A stretch of DNA of 22,359 bases, taken from contig CALYTU010000012.1 of the NCBI GenBank assembly GCA_945487445.1, positions 1 through 22,359 on the forward strand, given 5' to 3'. Each line of letters starts with the position of its first letter. The first letter of the stretch is position 1. The DNA is from an uncultured Clostridia bacterium (lineage in GTDB: Bacteria; Bacillota; Clostridia; Oscillospirales; Oscillospiraceae). A program made the position numbers and the translations under genes. The notes under the pieces were generated by a model, which was not told the origin of the DNA, searched no databases, and was given only the letters and a program-made list of their open reading frames with translations. Below, one piece after another: positions 14,039 to 22,359 of this stretch.

Positions 14039-17000
14039 TTACTCGGCAAGAGCCTTGCCCTCCAGGGCACGGTAGATGTACAGGACCGTAGCAGCACGGG
14101 TGCAAGCGGTCTTGTAGGCGAACTTGCCGTCCGCGCCCTTTTCGATGCCGTTCTCGTAGGCCCACAGCGCGGCAGCCTTGTACCACTTGCTGTTGGGAAC
14201 ATCAGTGTACGGGTTGTCGATGGTGTAGCCGGGTCTTTCCTTCGCGGCATAGAGGAAGGTCAGGATTTCGCCGCGATTACAGGTCTTGTTGGGGGAGAAG
14301 TGGGTCTTGTCCGTACCGGAAGTGATCCCATTCTCAACCGCCCAAAGAATGGCCTTGGTGTACCAATTGCCGGACTTCACATCCACGAACGGATTCTCAG
14401 TGGACGTGGGAGCAGGCTTGCCCATCGCAGCCCACAGGAAGACCATGGCCTGCGCACGGGTGACGGTGTCGTTCGGGCTGAAGTGGGTCTTGTCGGTACC
14501 GGCAGTCACCTGGTAAGGCTTGTGCGTGAAGGCCCATTCAATCGCCTCATGCTCCTGCGTGCCGTAGGCGGGCATATCCTTAAACTGCGCGCAGGGGCAG
14601 GGCAGAGCTTCCAGCTCAACGGTCTTGGTGTCGGTATACTCGGTGTCGTTGAAGGTGACCTTCGCGGTCAGGACCTTCTGACCGGCAACGTGAGGCACGG
14701 GCTCCGTGACTTCCTCGGTAATCTCGGCTTTCATGGTCTGCTCGTCGCCGCACTCGCAGACGAACTTCGCAGACGCCTCGGTCAGTTCCTCGTTCCAGGT
14801 CCACGCAGGCTCGCCATAGACATGCTCATGGGCCGTTGCTGCAATGGGGATCTCATGCGGTTCTTCGTCAACCGCAGTGTTATTGTTGCGCTCCATGGTC
14901 TTCACATTGACAACGGTGTCCACACCGGCATCGTCGTCATAAGTGAAGTTCAGTGTTGCGAGCGCAGTCCCGGCAGTGATCTCCTCAGCGGCAGCGTAGG
15001 CGAAGATGATCTGGCCTTCGTTCTCGTTGCAGGAGAACACTTCCACATTGGAGAGGGTGCTGACGTAGGTCAGGACCTCGGGATCGTAGGAAACAACCAG
15101 CAGACCGTTGGTCACAGCCTCGTCCTCGGTCAGAACGACGGTCACGTTGCCGTTGGCAGCGGTGGTCTCATCCTTGACCATGCGGATGGGTGCGCCGGAC
15201 AGCTCACCGCGGGCAGCATTGGTGCCGCCCACAACCGCGTTGGCAGTCGCGTTGACCTTGGTTCTCTCGATGACAGCGTCAAAGTCGGCAGCTGCAGCGG
15301 AGTTCGCGCGAGCCATGCCGTCGCCGATCTGAGCCATACGCAGAGCAGAGGTGTCAAAGGCACGGTAGCTCTTGACTTCCTTCTGCTCGCCGGCAGCGGT
15401 TCCGGTGTACATGGGATTCACATCGGTGACGTTAGCCAGGTCGTCGAAGCTGCCGATCAGGCCGGAGATGTTGGTGGAATCCAGGGTGCCGATCAAACCG
15501 ACCTCGCCGGTCTGGAAGTCTATGAACCACACGGTCTGGTCCTCGTTGTTTGCGACGACAAGACCCATCTCGCCCAGAGCCGGATCGCTGTCGCCGCGCA
15601 GGTTGGCAGTGTTGATCCAGGCCATGGACAGCGCGGTGGGATTGGAGACAGCAATTCCGGTATCCACCAGCGGAACGAAACTCATATTGCCGGTCATATA
15701 GTCAATGTCGAGCTCACAAAGGATACCGGCAGTGGTCATCAGATAGTAGACGTAGATCGGCGTGTTATATACGTCCACGGAGGTTCCGCCGAACGCGAGG
15801 CCAGCCATGTCAGGCAGATAGGAGCTCAGGTCCCAGCCGAAGTAGTCCGGGGTAGCCAGGAAGCCAATGGAGGTGGTCATCAAGAACTTGTTGGTATCCG
15901 GATTGCCGTCTGCGTTCACAAAGTTCGGGTAGTTGGCGATATCCATGGGAGGGTAGGTAGAGAACAGCGGGCTAACAGAGAAGCTGTCAACCGGCTCGAA
16001 GGTCTCGGCATCCATGACGGAGGCTACGCCTCTTATGTTGGCGAGATACAGGTCGCCGCCGCGGCCGCCGGAGATCACGTCGCCGGGCGCCGCCGCACCG
16101 CTTGTGGCAGCGATGGGACCATCGAGCATGATGTTGGCAAAACGGGCTCCATTGGCGTCAGTGACCTGGCCCTTGATGGTGACATCCAGCGCGGTCAGGC
16201 CGTGGACCAGGACGTTAACCGTCTTGGTCAGATGCTCGCCGGCATCGTTGACGTCCACAGTGGTGACGGTAATGGTGGTCTCGCCCTCCTTCAGCGCAGT
16301 GACAACGCCGTCTTCGAAGGAGCAAACGGTGGGATCGGCCACTTCAACCGTGTAGTCGTTGGTCTCACCCATCTTGACCTTGATGTTGAGCTCGGCGGTC
16401 TGGGTCTCGAAGAGCTCAAGCTCAGCGGGGTTGACCTTCAGGGTCAGATCCGTGGCGGGCTCGTACTCGTGCAGACCCACGACAGGCCACACACCGGGGC
16501 CGAAGTCGCCGGTAACGGCAACGCGGGAAGGATCAGAGGCGTCGATGGCGTAGAGGGAAGCGATCTCTCCGTTGCCATCGTAAACCGCGACAAACAGGAA
16601 GTTGCTTTCCTCATCATAGACCATGGAGGCCTTGTTGTTGCCGGTGACGTCAGAGGCACCGTTCAGCCGCAGGGTGGTGCCGGCATATTCCTCACTGATT
16701 AGATTGCCTTCCTGATCAATGAAGAAGGCCCACAGCATGCCGCCTTCGGTCATCACCAGGTATTTGGCAGCGTTGGGATGGATTCCGCCCTCCACATCTT
16801 CATAATCCAGGCGGCCGATATAGGCAATGACGGCCATGGGATCGTCCGCAAAGCCGGCGCTCATATCCCAGTAGTTCAGGTTGCCGGCTTCGGGATCCAG
16901 GACCTCGAAGTAGGTGCCGTTGTTGCACAGCCCCGCAACGCGGCCGATGCCCAATGCCTTGGCCAGATCTTCGGGCAGGGCGGCGGCGTCGGAGGGAGTC

Positions 17001-20000
17001 CACTGGGCCGTGATGCTGCCTAGAGGCGTGACCTCATAGGTATCAGCATCGTAAGCGTACATGGTGTCAGCAGTAGAGGCGTAAACAGTTTCGTCCACCA
17101 GAGTGCCCCACAGGAAGTTGCCGACCTGAACCTCGCCGGTCCAATCAGCGGGCGCGTTGGTGTTAAAGACGGAAGCCATGCCTCTGCCGCTCTCGTCCCA
17201 AATAATGCCGCGGAGCTCAACATCGGGGGTCATTTCGACCTTGACGCTGATTTCGCGAGTCAGCTTGGGTTCCGCAACGGTGGTAACGACGACGGTGGTC
17301 TCCCCGACGCCGACACCGATGATCACGCCGTCCTTCACGGTGGCGACGCTCTCATCCGTGGACTGCCAGGTGACTTTCTTGTCGGTCAGGGTCCAAGGCA
17401 GGACAGCTACGGAAACGTCAGTAGTCTGACCGCGGAAAATCGTGATCTCCTCGGGCTCGACAAGCAGCTCGGTCGCAATGTCGGTGGGATAGATCAGGTT
17501 GGCCTTGCCGGGCACGATGATCAGGCCGGAGCAGGCGTTGTAGAGGGTCGCGGAGGATTTGGGTCTGTCAACGGAATTTGCTCTGGTCGCCTCGCCGGTC
17601 TCGGTGTTGACCTCGAAGATCACGTTATCGACATCGGTGAAACTGTTCTGAGCAGTGGCTTTGTAGTTATAGTTGCCGATCACATACAGCTTGTCGTTGT
17701 TGTGATCCCAAGCCATGCCGCCGCCCAGATAGCGGTTGTAGATGCCCATTTTACCGTTGGTGGCATGGTTGTTCACGGGCGCAAGGTTCTCAATCACACC
17801 TTCGGAAATCATGCCCAGCGTGAACTTGTAGAGGAAGACCTGGGAGGGTGAGCCATAGTTTGCGGAGTAGAAATTGCCGTCATCGTCGATGGCAAGATCC
17901 TTCAGAACATAATACGCGCTGTCGTTGGTGGCGGGGTTGGTGACTGTGATTTTAGCGACCTTGGTCAGTTCGCCGGTAATCAGATCCACACTGTAGACAG
18001 TGTTGTTCGCGCCCAACGCATAGAGGACATTGTTCATGTAGTTGAACGCCATGTCGTAGATGACATCGGTGGTTTCGGAGAAGTCTGCAACGAGAGAAGC
18101 AGCATCCAGCGCGTTCAGCTCCGCCGCATAGAGCTTTCCTTCCGGAGTGGCCATGAAAACATAACCATCCACATACTCCGCCGCCTGCACCGCAAACTGC
18201 GTGTCAACAAAGGTATTCAGGCCGGCGTATTCGCCGATGTCGGTGTTATAGAACAGCTCGGGGATGTTGATCTCCAGCGCACGGTCGCCCGCGCCGGGAT
18301 CCGCGGAAGCGGAGGTGAAGGCAAGGGTCAGACCGCCGTTGTCGTCCTCCTGGTCGCCGTTGAGTTTCACGGCGAACGCAACCTCATTGCCGGCATAGTC
18401 GCCGACCAGCAGGGTGACCTCGTTGGGCAAGCGAATGCCGTCCAGGTTCAGCGGGATCTCGAGCTGCTCGCCGGGCTCAGTCTGCTCGGGAACGAAGCCA
18501 ATGTATTCCTTGGTGCCGGACTTGCTCAGCAGACCCACGTAGGCGATGTAGTTGTTGTCGGAGGCCATGACCTTGATCTCGCCGGTAACCAGGTCGCGGA
18601 AGGCGCCCTTGACCTCGGGAGCGGTATCGTCAGCAATCACGTTATACTTGATGCTGGCGCCGTCGCCGAGAATATCGGCCCTGATCACAGCCGCCAGGCC
18701 GTCAGAATCCAGGCCGCCGTCAGTGGCAACCTTGCCGTTCATCGCGGCGTTGACAACGCCGTAGTACTCGGGCAGGGTATAGAAGCCGACAGTAACCGTG
18801 TCACCTTCCCGAACGCCCAGAGCACTCAGCTTCTTACCCACATTGAAGTTGGAGGAGCTGAGGTTCTCCCAGGTGCCGCCGTTAACGTAGTAGAAAGGAG
18901 CGTAACGCTGGGTGGGAACGGAAGAGGCGAATACAACCTTGCCTTCCTCATCCTGCAGGGCAAAGCCCAGCGTGGCAATGTTACGGATGGGCAGGTAGTT
19001 GAAAGCATGAATGGTGTCATTGCTGTTCATGGCCAGACGGTCAGCGGGGAATTCGTCTTCCACGATGTAGGGGTTGCCCATGTAGATGAGGGAATCGCCC
19101 TCGGGATTCTTCATGGTCAGATAGTTGATTTTTTCGTTGGCCAGGTAGGGCATCATGCCGGTGCCATAGGCCTCGTCGATGACAGAGGTGCGGTCGAGCA
19201 TGGCGGGATCCGTCCAGGAGCCGCAATAGCCAAAGATGGGGATGGAATGAACCACGTCCATCGCGCCCTCTTCATCGGCCACGGGATCGACATAGGTGTA
19301 GCCCTCAACGTAGAAACCTTTGGTGAAGAAGGAGCCCAGCAGGAATTCCTTCCACTCGTCGTCCAGCTTGATCTTGACGGTGACCTTGGTGGGGCCGGCC
19401 GCGGGGATGAGCGGCGTGGCAGCCGAGTCGAGGATCAGCTTGGCGTCGTAGGATGTAATCTCGCCGTCGCCGTCCACGTCGGCAGCTTCCGCGTCAAACG
19501 CGGCGTCCTCAGCCAGCTTGCCGGTGAGGTGGTCCAGAATGGCCTGGGCGTCCGCATTGTCGGTCACTTCGTCCTTGTTGACGTCGGCTTCGACCCGGTA
19601 GGCGTCCTCATAGGTCTCGCCGTTGACCTCATAGGTCACGTCGGCGCCGATCCGCAGGGTGCTCTGATTCTGCAGCATACCGTAGCCGCCGTCGCCGGCA
19701 ATGTCCTGGGTGAAGATATCGGTGCGAAGCGTAAATTCCTTCTGACCCTCGATGGGGTTCACCGTGAAGGAGAAGCTGTACTCGCCGGTGTAGTCGGGAT
19801 CGTCGCCCAGCTCCGCCTTGACCTTGCCGTCCTTGGCAGAGTCGGGGAACATGGTGGCGGTCTCGTCCATCAGGATGAAGGACTTGGCAGAGGTGGCGTC
19901 GCTGACATTCGCAAGGCCGGAGCCAACGCGGATGACAGGCCAGTAGCTGCCGTTGGCGTCATAAACGGGATGGGAGGTGGACATCAGCAGGGAGTTGGTC

Positions 20001-22105
20001 AGCTGACGCTGGGTCAGGCCAGTCTTCTCGCACAGATCGTTTGCGCGGATGTACTGTCCTATGAGGGCAGCCATACCGGCAACCTGGGGAGAAGCCATGG
20101 AGGTGCCGGACATGAACTCATAGGCGTCATGGCCGCCGCCATTGCTGTTCAGGCCGTTGACGGAGTAGATGGAGCCGCCGGGCGCCAGGATCTCGGGCTT
20201 GAGAACCAGGGTGCCGGGAGTGCCCCAGGAGGAGAAGGCGGACACTTCGACGGTATCGGAAATCTCGGGAACCTGGATTTCCAGATCGCCGGAGACGCTC
20301 ATGCTGCCAGTGTAGTACACATTTTCGTTCGCATCGGTCCGCTGCTCGGACTGCGCCAGAATGGCGTCGCCGTCAGCCTTCAGGATGGAGACCACGGGAA
20401 CTTCATAGTTGTAGCCGGTGAGATCCATAGAGATAGTGCCGGGGACGTTGTTGATAATGATGACACCAGCAGCACCCTGCGCGGCAGCAGCGTTGGCCTT
20501 CGTGACGAAGGAGGAGGAGCCGCGGTAGCACATGGCGATCTTGCCGTTCAGAACCTCGGAGCCGAGGGCATAGAATTGGTCGCCCTCCTTCCCCACATTG
20601 TTGTTGTCGTCGACACCGGGGCCGTCGACCAGAACGTACTCATATTCCTTGCCGGCGAGGGTGAGGATGGGCTCGTTGCCATAGCCGGTGGATTCAGAGT
20701 AGAACACATGCAAATCACCGAAAATCATCGGCATGCCGGTCTGGCCGGCATTGTTCACGGATGCAACGGTGAGCGCATTGGTGAAGGTGCCGGGGCTGCC
20801 GCCCGTAGCATAGTTGACATCGTCGGCGTACAGGTAGGGGTACATGTCACCGTTGTAGGGCGTGTCGTACCAGCCGTAGCTGTTGCCGGCGGAAAAGGAA
20901 ACCACCATGCCATTCTCGACCAGCTCGTTCATGACCTTTTCGTAGCCGTCAGCGAAGCTGAAGCCGGCGGAGCCGGAGCCGAGAGACAGGTTGGCGGAGT
21001 CGCAGCCAAGGATGATGGCGTCCTCGATGGCGGCCATGTAGTCGGAATCGTAAGCGCCGCCGCCCTTGCCGAAGACCTTCATCACAACCAGCTGTGCGTC
21101 AGGGGCAACGCCCTGGGTGCCGACGGCCTCAAGCGCGGGCTTGAACTCGCCGTCCACCTTGATGAAGCGGTTGGCCGTGGAGATGCCGGAGACGTGGGAG
21201 CCATGCTCGCCCTGGCCGTCGTTGATATGGACAACGTCGTAGTCACGGTCGACGTAGTTGTAGCCGTAGCCGACCTTGGTGTTGAAGTAAGCCTTGTCTG
21301 CGGTTGCGCCGGAGTTCAGCTGATCGGCGACCTGCGCGATCGCCTCAGGGGTCAGCAGATTCAGGGACGCAACATACTCTTCATAGGAAAGGCCGGCGGC
21401 CTCGGCGTTCTGCGCCAGGGCGTACTCGAGACCTTCCCCGGAGAAGGACTGGTGCTCGATGTCAGCACCGGTGTCGATGACGGCAACCTTGCTGCCGGCG
21501 CCGGTGTAGCCATTGCCCCAGACGATGTTAGAGCCGATCATGTAGGAAGCAGCACCGTTGTTGGGCTCGTCAACCTTCTCAGCGGTCTGCGGCTCGTAGC
21601 GGTTTTCCAGGAACACATCCTTGACGCCGTCGACCGCCTTGATGCTGTCGATCTGGCCATAGAGCACGTTCGCGGAAATATTGTTGGCTGCCAGGGTCAG
21701 ATTCCACTTGACATCCAGCTTGCCGCCGATCGCCTTTTCGATCTTGGCGGTCACAGCCTTCTGGTCAGCGCGGAGCGCCTTACGGTAGGCCTTGGCCACT
21801 GCGCTGCGCGCGATATTCTCCGTGCGGAAGCCGACGCCCAGGGTGGAAGGCTTTTCGAGCACGATGGACACACGGACCACGTCAGTCAGCGCATGGTCTT
21901 CTTTGTTGATGGAATCCTCATCCTGGGTTTGACCAAGCTTGCGGGACTCCATCGCACTGGGATCAGTCGGTGTGAGCGTCAGCTCCTCGGCGTTTGCGGG
22001 CACCTTGCCGGATTCCGCACTGGCCACGGGGACCAGGAAGGAACCGAGCATGGCAATCACAAGCGCCACCGACAGGATCCGGCGGAACAGCGATGTGTTC
22101 TTCAT
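14039..22105 (-). CDS. Giant SLH-anchored S8 (subtilisin-like) surface protease with dockerin-like and cohesin-like modules
   Basis: A 2,688-residue secreted protein. Order: signal peptide (1-30); I9-like propeptide (about 75-170); S8 catalytic domain (about 200-735) with D211 in VIDTG, H301 in HGSHVSG, oxyanion N408 and S669 in SGTSMASP; a protease-associated insert (about 465-610); a lactocepin-like Fn3 region (about 765-960) interrupted by a paired F-hand, dockerin-type segment (837-895); a further beta-rich region to about 1250; three propeller-like segments (about 1290-1540, 1630-1880, 1970-2235) separated by Big_2 domains (1541-1625, 1885-1968); a cohesin-like domain (about 2300-2425); a small Cys-containing module (2426-2500); and three SLH repeats (2503-2680). 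The start is the ATG at 22103-22105, eight bases after AGGAG. SLH repeats bind secondary cell-wall polymers, so it should sit on the surface and degrade proteins. The substrate is unknown. No LPXTG motif is present. Confidence 0.95.
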   Translation of the reverse strand: MKNTSLFRRILSVALVIAMLGSFLVPVASAESGKVPANAEELTLTPTDPSAMESRKLGQTQDEDSINKEDHALTDVVRVSIVLEKPSTLGVGFRTENIARSAVAKAYRKALRADQKAVTAKIEKAIGGKLDVKWNLTLAANNISANVLYGQIDSIKAVDGVKDVFLENRYEPQTAEKVDEPNNGAASYMIGSNIVWGNGYTGAGSKVAVIDTGADIEHQSFSGEGLEYALAQNAEAAGLSYEEYVASLNLLTPEAIAQVADQLNSGATADKAYFNTKVGYGYNYVDRDYDVVHINDGQGEHGSHVSGISTANRFIKVDGEFKPALEAVGTQGVAPDAQLVVMKVFGKGGGAYDSDYMAAIEDAIILGCDSANLSLGSGSAGFSFADGYEKVMNELVENGMVVSFSAGNSYGWYDTPYNGDMYPYLYADDVNYATGGSPGTFTNALTVASVNNAGQTGMPMIFGDLHVFYSESTGYGNEPILTLAGKEYEYVLVDGPGVDDNNNVGKEGDQFYALGSEVLNGKIAMCYRGSSSFVTKANAAAAQGAAGVIIINNVPGTISMDLTGYNYEVPVVSILKADGDAILAQSEQRTDANENVYYTGSMSVSGDLEIQVPEISDTVEVSAFSSWGTPGTLVLKPEILAPGGSIYSVNGLNSNGGGHDAYEFMSGTSMASPQVAGMAALIGQYIRANDLCEKTGLTQRQLTNSLLMSTSHPVYDANGSYWPVIRVGSGLANVSDATSAKSFILMDETATMFPDSAKDGKVKAELGDDPDYTGEYSFSFTVNPIEGQKEFTLRTDIFTQDIAGDGGYGMLQNQSTLRIGADVTYEVNGETYEDAYRVEADVNKDEVTDNADAQAILDHLTGKLAEDAAFDAEAADVDGDGEITSYDAKLILDSAATPLIPAAGPTKVTVKIKLDDEWKEFLLGSFFTKGFYVEGYTYVDPVADEEGAMDVVHSIPIFGYCGSWTDPAMLDRTSVIDEAYGTGMMPYLANEKINYLTMKNPEGDSLIYMGNPYIVEDEFPADRLAMNSNDTIHAFNYLPIRNIATLGFALQDEEGKVVFASSVPTQRYAPFYYVNGGTWENLSSSNFNVGKKLSALGVREGDTVTVGFYTLPEYYGVVNAAMNGKVATDGGLDSDGLAAVIRADILGDGASIKYNVIADDTAPEVKGAFRDLVTGEIKVMASDNNYIAYVGLLSKSGTKEYIGFVPEQTEPGEQLEIPLNLDGIRLPNEVTLLVGDYAGNEVAFAVKLNGDQEDDNGGLTLAFTSASADPGAGDRALEINIPELFYNTDIGEYAGLNTFVDTQFAVQAAEYVDGYVFMATPEGKLYAAELNALDAASLVADFSETTDVIYDMAFNYMNNVLYALGANNTVYSVDLITGELTKVAKITVTNPATNDSAYYVLKDLAIDDDGNFYSANYGSPSQVFLYKFTLGMISEGVIENLAPVNNHATNGKMGIYNRYLGGGMAWDHNNDKLYVIGNYNYKATAQNSFTDVDNVIFEVNTETGEATRANSVDRPKSSATLYNACSGLIIVPGKANLIYPTDIATELLVEPEEITIFRGQTTDVSVAVLPWTLTDKKVTWQSTDESVATVKDGVIIGVGVGETTVVVTTVAEPKLTREISVKVEMTPDVELRGIIWDESGRGMASVFNTNAPADWTGEVQVGNFLWGTLVDETVYASTADTMYAYDADTYEVTPLGSITAQWTPSDAAALPEDLAKALGIGRVAGLCNNGTYFEVLDPEAGNLNYWDMSAGFADDPMAVIAYIGRLDYEDVEGGIHPNAAKYLVMTEGGMLWAFFIDQEGNLISEEYAGTTLRLNGASDVTGNNKASMVYDEESNFLFVAVYDGNGEIASLYAIDASDPSRVAVTGDFGPGVWPVVGLHEYEPATDLTLKVNPAELELFETQTAELNIKVKMGETNDYTVEVADPTVCSFEDGVVTALKEGETTITVTTVDVNDAGEHLTKTVNVLVHGLTALDVTIKGQVTDANGARFANIMLDGPIAATSGAAAPGDVISGGRGGDLYLANIRGVASVMDAETFEPVDSFSVSPLFSTYPPMDIANYPNFVNADGNPDTNKFLMTTSIGFLATPDYFGWDLSSYLPDMAGLAFGGTSVDVYNTPIYVYYLMTTAGILCELDIDYMTGNMSFVPLVDTGIAVSNPTALSMAWINTANLRGDSDPALGEMGLVVANNEDQTVWFIDFQTGEVGLIGTLDSTNISGLIGSFDDLANVTDVNPMYTGTAAGEQKEVKSYRAFDTSALRMAQIGDGMARANSAAAADFDAVIERTKVNATANAVVGGTNAARGELSGAPIRMVKDETTAANGNVTVVLTEDEAVTNGLLVVSYDPEVLTYVSTLSNVEVFSCNENEGQIIFAYAAAEEITAGTALATLNFTYDDDAGVDTVVNVKTMERNNNTAVDEEPHEIPIAATAHEHVYGEPAWTWNEELTEASAKFVCECGDEQTMKAEITEEVTEPVPHVAGQKVLTAKVTFNDTEYTDTKTVELEALPCPCAQFKDMPAYGTQEHEAIEWAFTHKPYQVTAGTDKTHFSPNDTVTRAQAMVFLWAAMGKPAPTSTENPFVDVKSGNWYTKAILWAVENGITSGTDKTHFSPNKTCNRGEILTFLYAAKERPGYTIDNPYTDVPNSKWYKAAALWAYENGIEKGADGKFAYKTACTRAATVLYIYRALEGKALAE

Positions 22106-22248
22106 TGTCATATCTCCTTTGAAAATATTTATATCATCCGCCCGTTTCCCACGGACGGGTAATATACGAAATGCAGGTCGATTCGGTCTTTTTGAAGAAT
22201 GAAAAGGCAAACGTGCGGCCGAATAAATCCGCTTCTTCGGTATCGTAT

Positions 22249-22277
22249 ATTCTATCAGAAAAAAATGCGAAGGTCAA
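22249..22277 (-). promoter_or_regulatory. Promoter for the S8 protease gene
   Basis: On the minus strand, -35 TTGACC (22272-22277), 17-bp spacer, -10 TAGAAT (22249-22254). The predicted start near 22242 leaves a leader of about 137 nt. The -35 lies in the loop and stem edge of the hairpin at 22260-22296. A 9-bp inverted repeat pairs AATATACGA (22161-22169) with TCGTATATT (22243-22251), which overlaps the -10. Confidence 0.7.
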
Positions 22278-22296
22278 GATTTCCTTCGCATTTTTT
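22260..22296. terminator. Bidirectional terminator-like hairpin
   Basis: A 14-bp stem of AAAAAATGCGAAGG (22260-22273) and its complement (22283-22296) with a 9-base loop. It has a T-run on each strand. It would stop minus-strand transcription entering from beyond the window, and it overlaps the S8 promoter. Confidence 0.75.
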
Positions 22297-22359
22297 ACAA
22301 GAACCTGTATGTGCTAAAATGATGTGAACCCCAGAAAATAGAAGACAGGAGCCCTCAAG
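22293..22359 (+). promoter_or_regulatory. Possible promoter and ribosome binding site of a gene starting beyond the window
   Basis: A -10-like TAAAAT preceded by TGC (22312-22320, an extended -10) lies downstream of a TTTTAC/TTTACA -35 candidate with a short 15-16 bp spacer. CAGGAG at 22346-22351 would suit a plus-strand start codon within a few bases of the window end. No coding sequence is visible here. Confidence 0.35.

Noticed and set aside
13892..16702. 936-codon open frame on the plus strand opposite the S8 protease
   Set aside because: It is antisense to a clear multidomain gene, has low-complexity Gly/Val/Asp/His-rich composition, shows no domain or ribosome binding site, and runs across the hairpin and terminator region. 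It is a shadow of GC-rich coding bias.
19007..22162. 1,051-codon open frame on the plus strand opposite the S8 protease N-terminal half
   Set aside because: Same reasons: fully antisense to the protease and signal-peptide coding region, no recognisable domain, no start signal, biased composition.
22106..22210. Longer start for the S8 protease at 22210
   Set aside because: The extra 35 residues lack a ribosome binding site and would precede a proper signal peptide. The ATG at 22105 has AGGAG at the right distance; the ATG two codons upstream is too close to it.

Overview
The window looks like chromosomal DNA of a GC-rich anaerobic gut Clostridium, most like Oscillospiraceae (Oscillibacter / Flavonifractor / Lawsonibacter type). 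This is inferred from the greA-lysS pair, an ftsE-ftsX-M23 peptidase-S41 peptidase cluster, BlaI/M56 and DUF4830 genes, S-layer (SLH) anchoring, AGGAGG-type ribosome binding sites, TTGACA/TATAAT-type promoters, and short palindromic repeats common between genes in this group. No phage, plasmid, CRISPR or tRNA/rRNA feature was seen.

Layout. (1) 20-2095, minus strand: greA and lysS, transcribed from a perfect consensus promoter whose -35 lies in the 3' end of the next gene upstream. (2) 2081-7727, minus strand: an envelope and division block in the order CdaR/PucR-type regulator, ftsE, ftsX, secreted coiled-coil M23 peptidoglycan hydrolase, membrane-anchored S41 (CtpA/CtpB-type) protease. The regulator has its own good promoter, preceded by an AT-rich cluster of AAAACAC/GTGTTTT inverted repeats. 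The S41 gene may have an extra extended -10 promoter and carries a 26-bp palindrome in its leader. (3) 7935-8651, minus strand: rsuA. (4) 8724-11191, plus strand: a DUF4830 protein with its terminator, then a BlaI-type repressor and an M56 (BlaR1-type) membrane metallopeptidase that overlap by one base. A TACAAATGTA operator sits at their promoter. The M56 protein has an intact zinc site but no penicillin-binding sensor domain. (5) 11192-11580: a gene-free stretch filled with palindromic repeats. (6) 11581-13708: a small heavy-metal-associated (HMA) protein (minus) and an M32 carboxypeptidase (plus), divergent across 373 bp holding two promoters and a 100-bp imperfect palindrome. (7) 13709-14038: a second copy of the repeat seen in region 5, then a bidirectional terminator. 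(8) 14039-22105, minus strand: one 2,688-residue secreted S8 protease with a protease-associated domain, an internal dockerin-like pair, beta-propeller-like and Big_2 repeats, a cohesin-like domain and three C-terminal SLH repeats. Its promoter overlaps a terminator-like hairpin.

How the genes fit together. The FtsEX-M23-S41 block forms a plausible septal peptidoglycan hydrolysis module: an ABC-type switch, a hydrolase that it activates, and a protease that may process or turn over the hydrolase. The BlaI/M56 pair is a proteolytic signal-transduction switch with an unknown signal. The giant S8 protein is probably a cell-surface protease for external proteins or peptides, and M32 may finish peptide breakdown in the cytoplasm, though the two genes are convergent and not one operon.

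The observations most worth following are the coexistence of dockerin-like and cohesin-like modules in one SLH-anchored protease, the PBP-less M56 sensor next to DUF4830, and the family of short palindromic elements, one of which is flanked by an exact 5-bp direct repeat.
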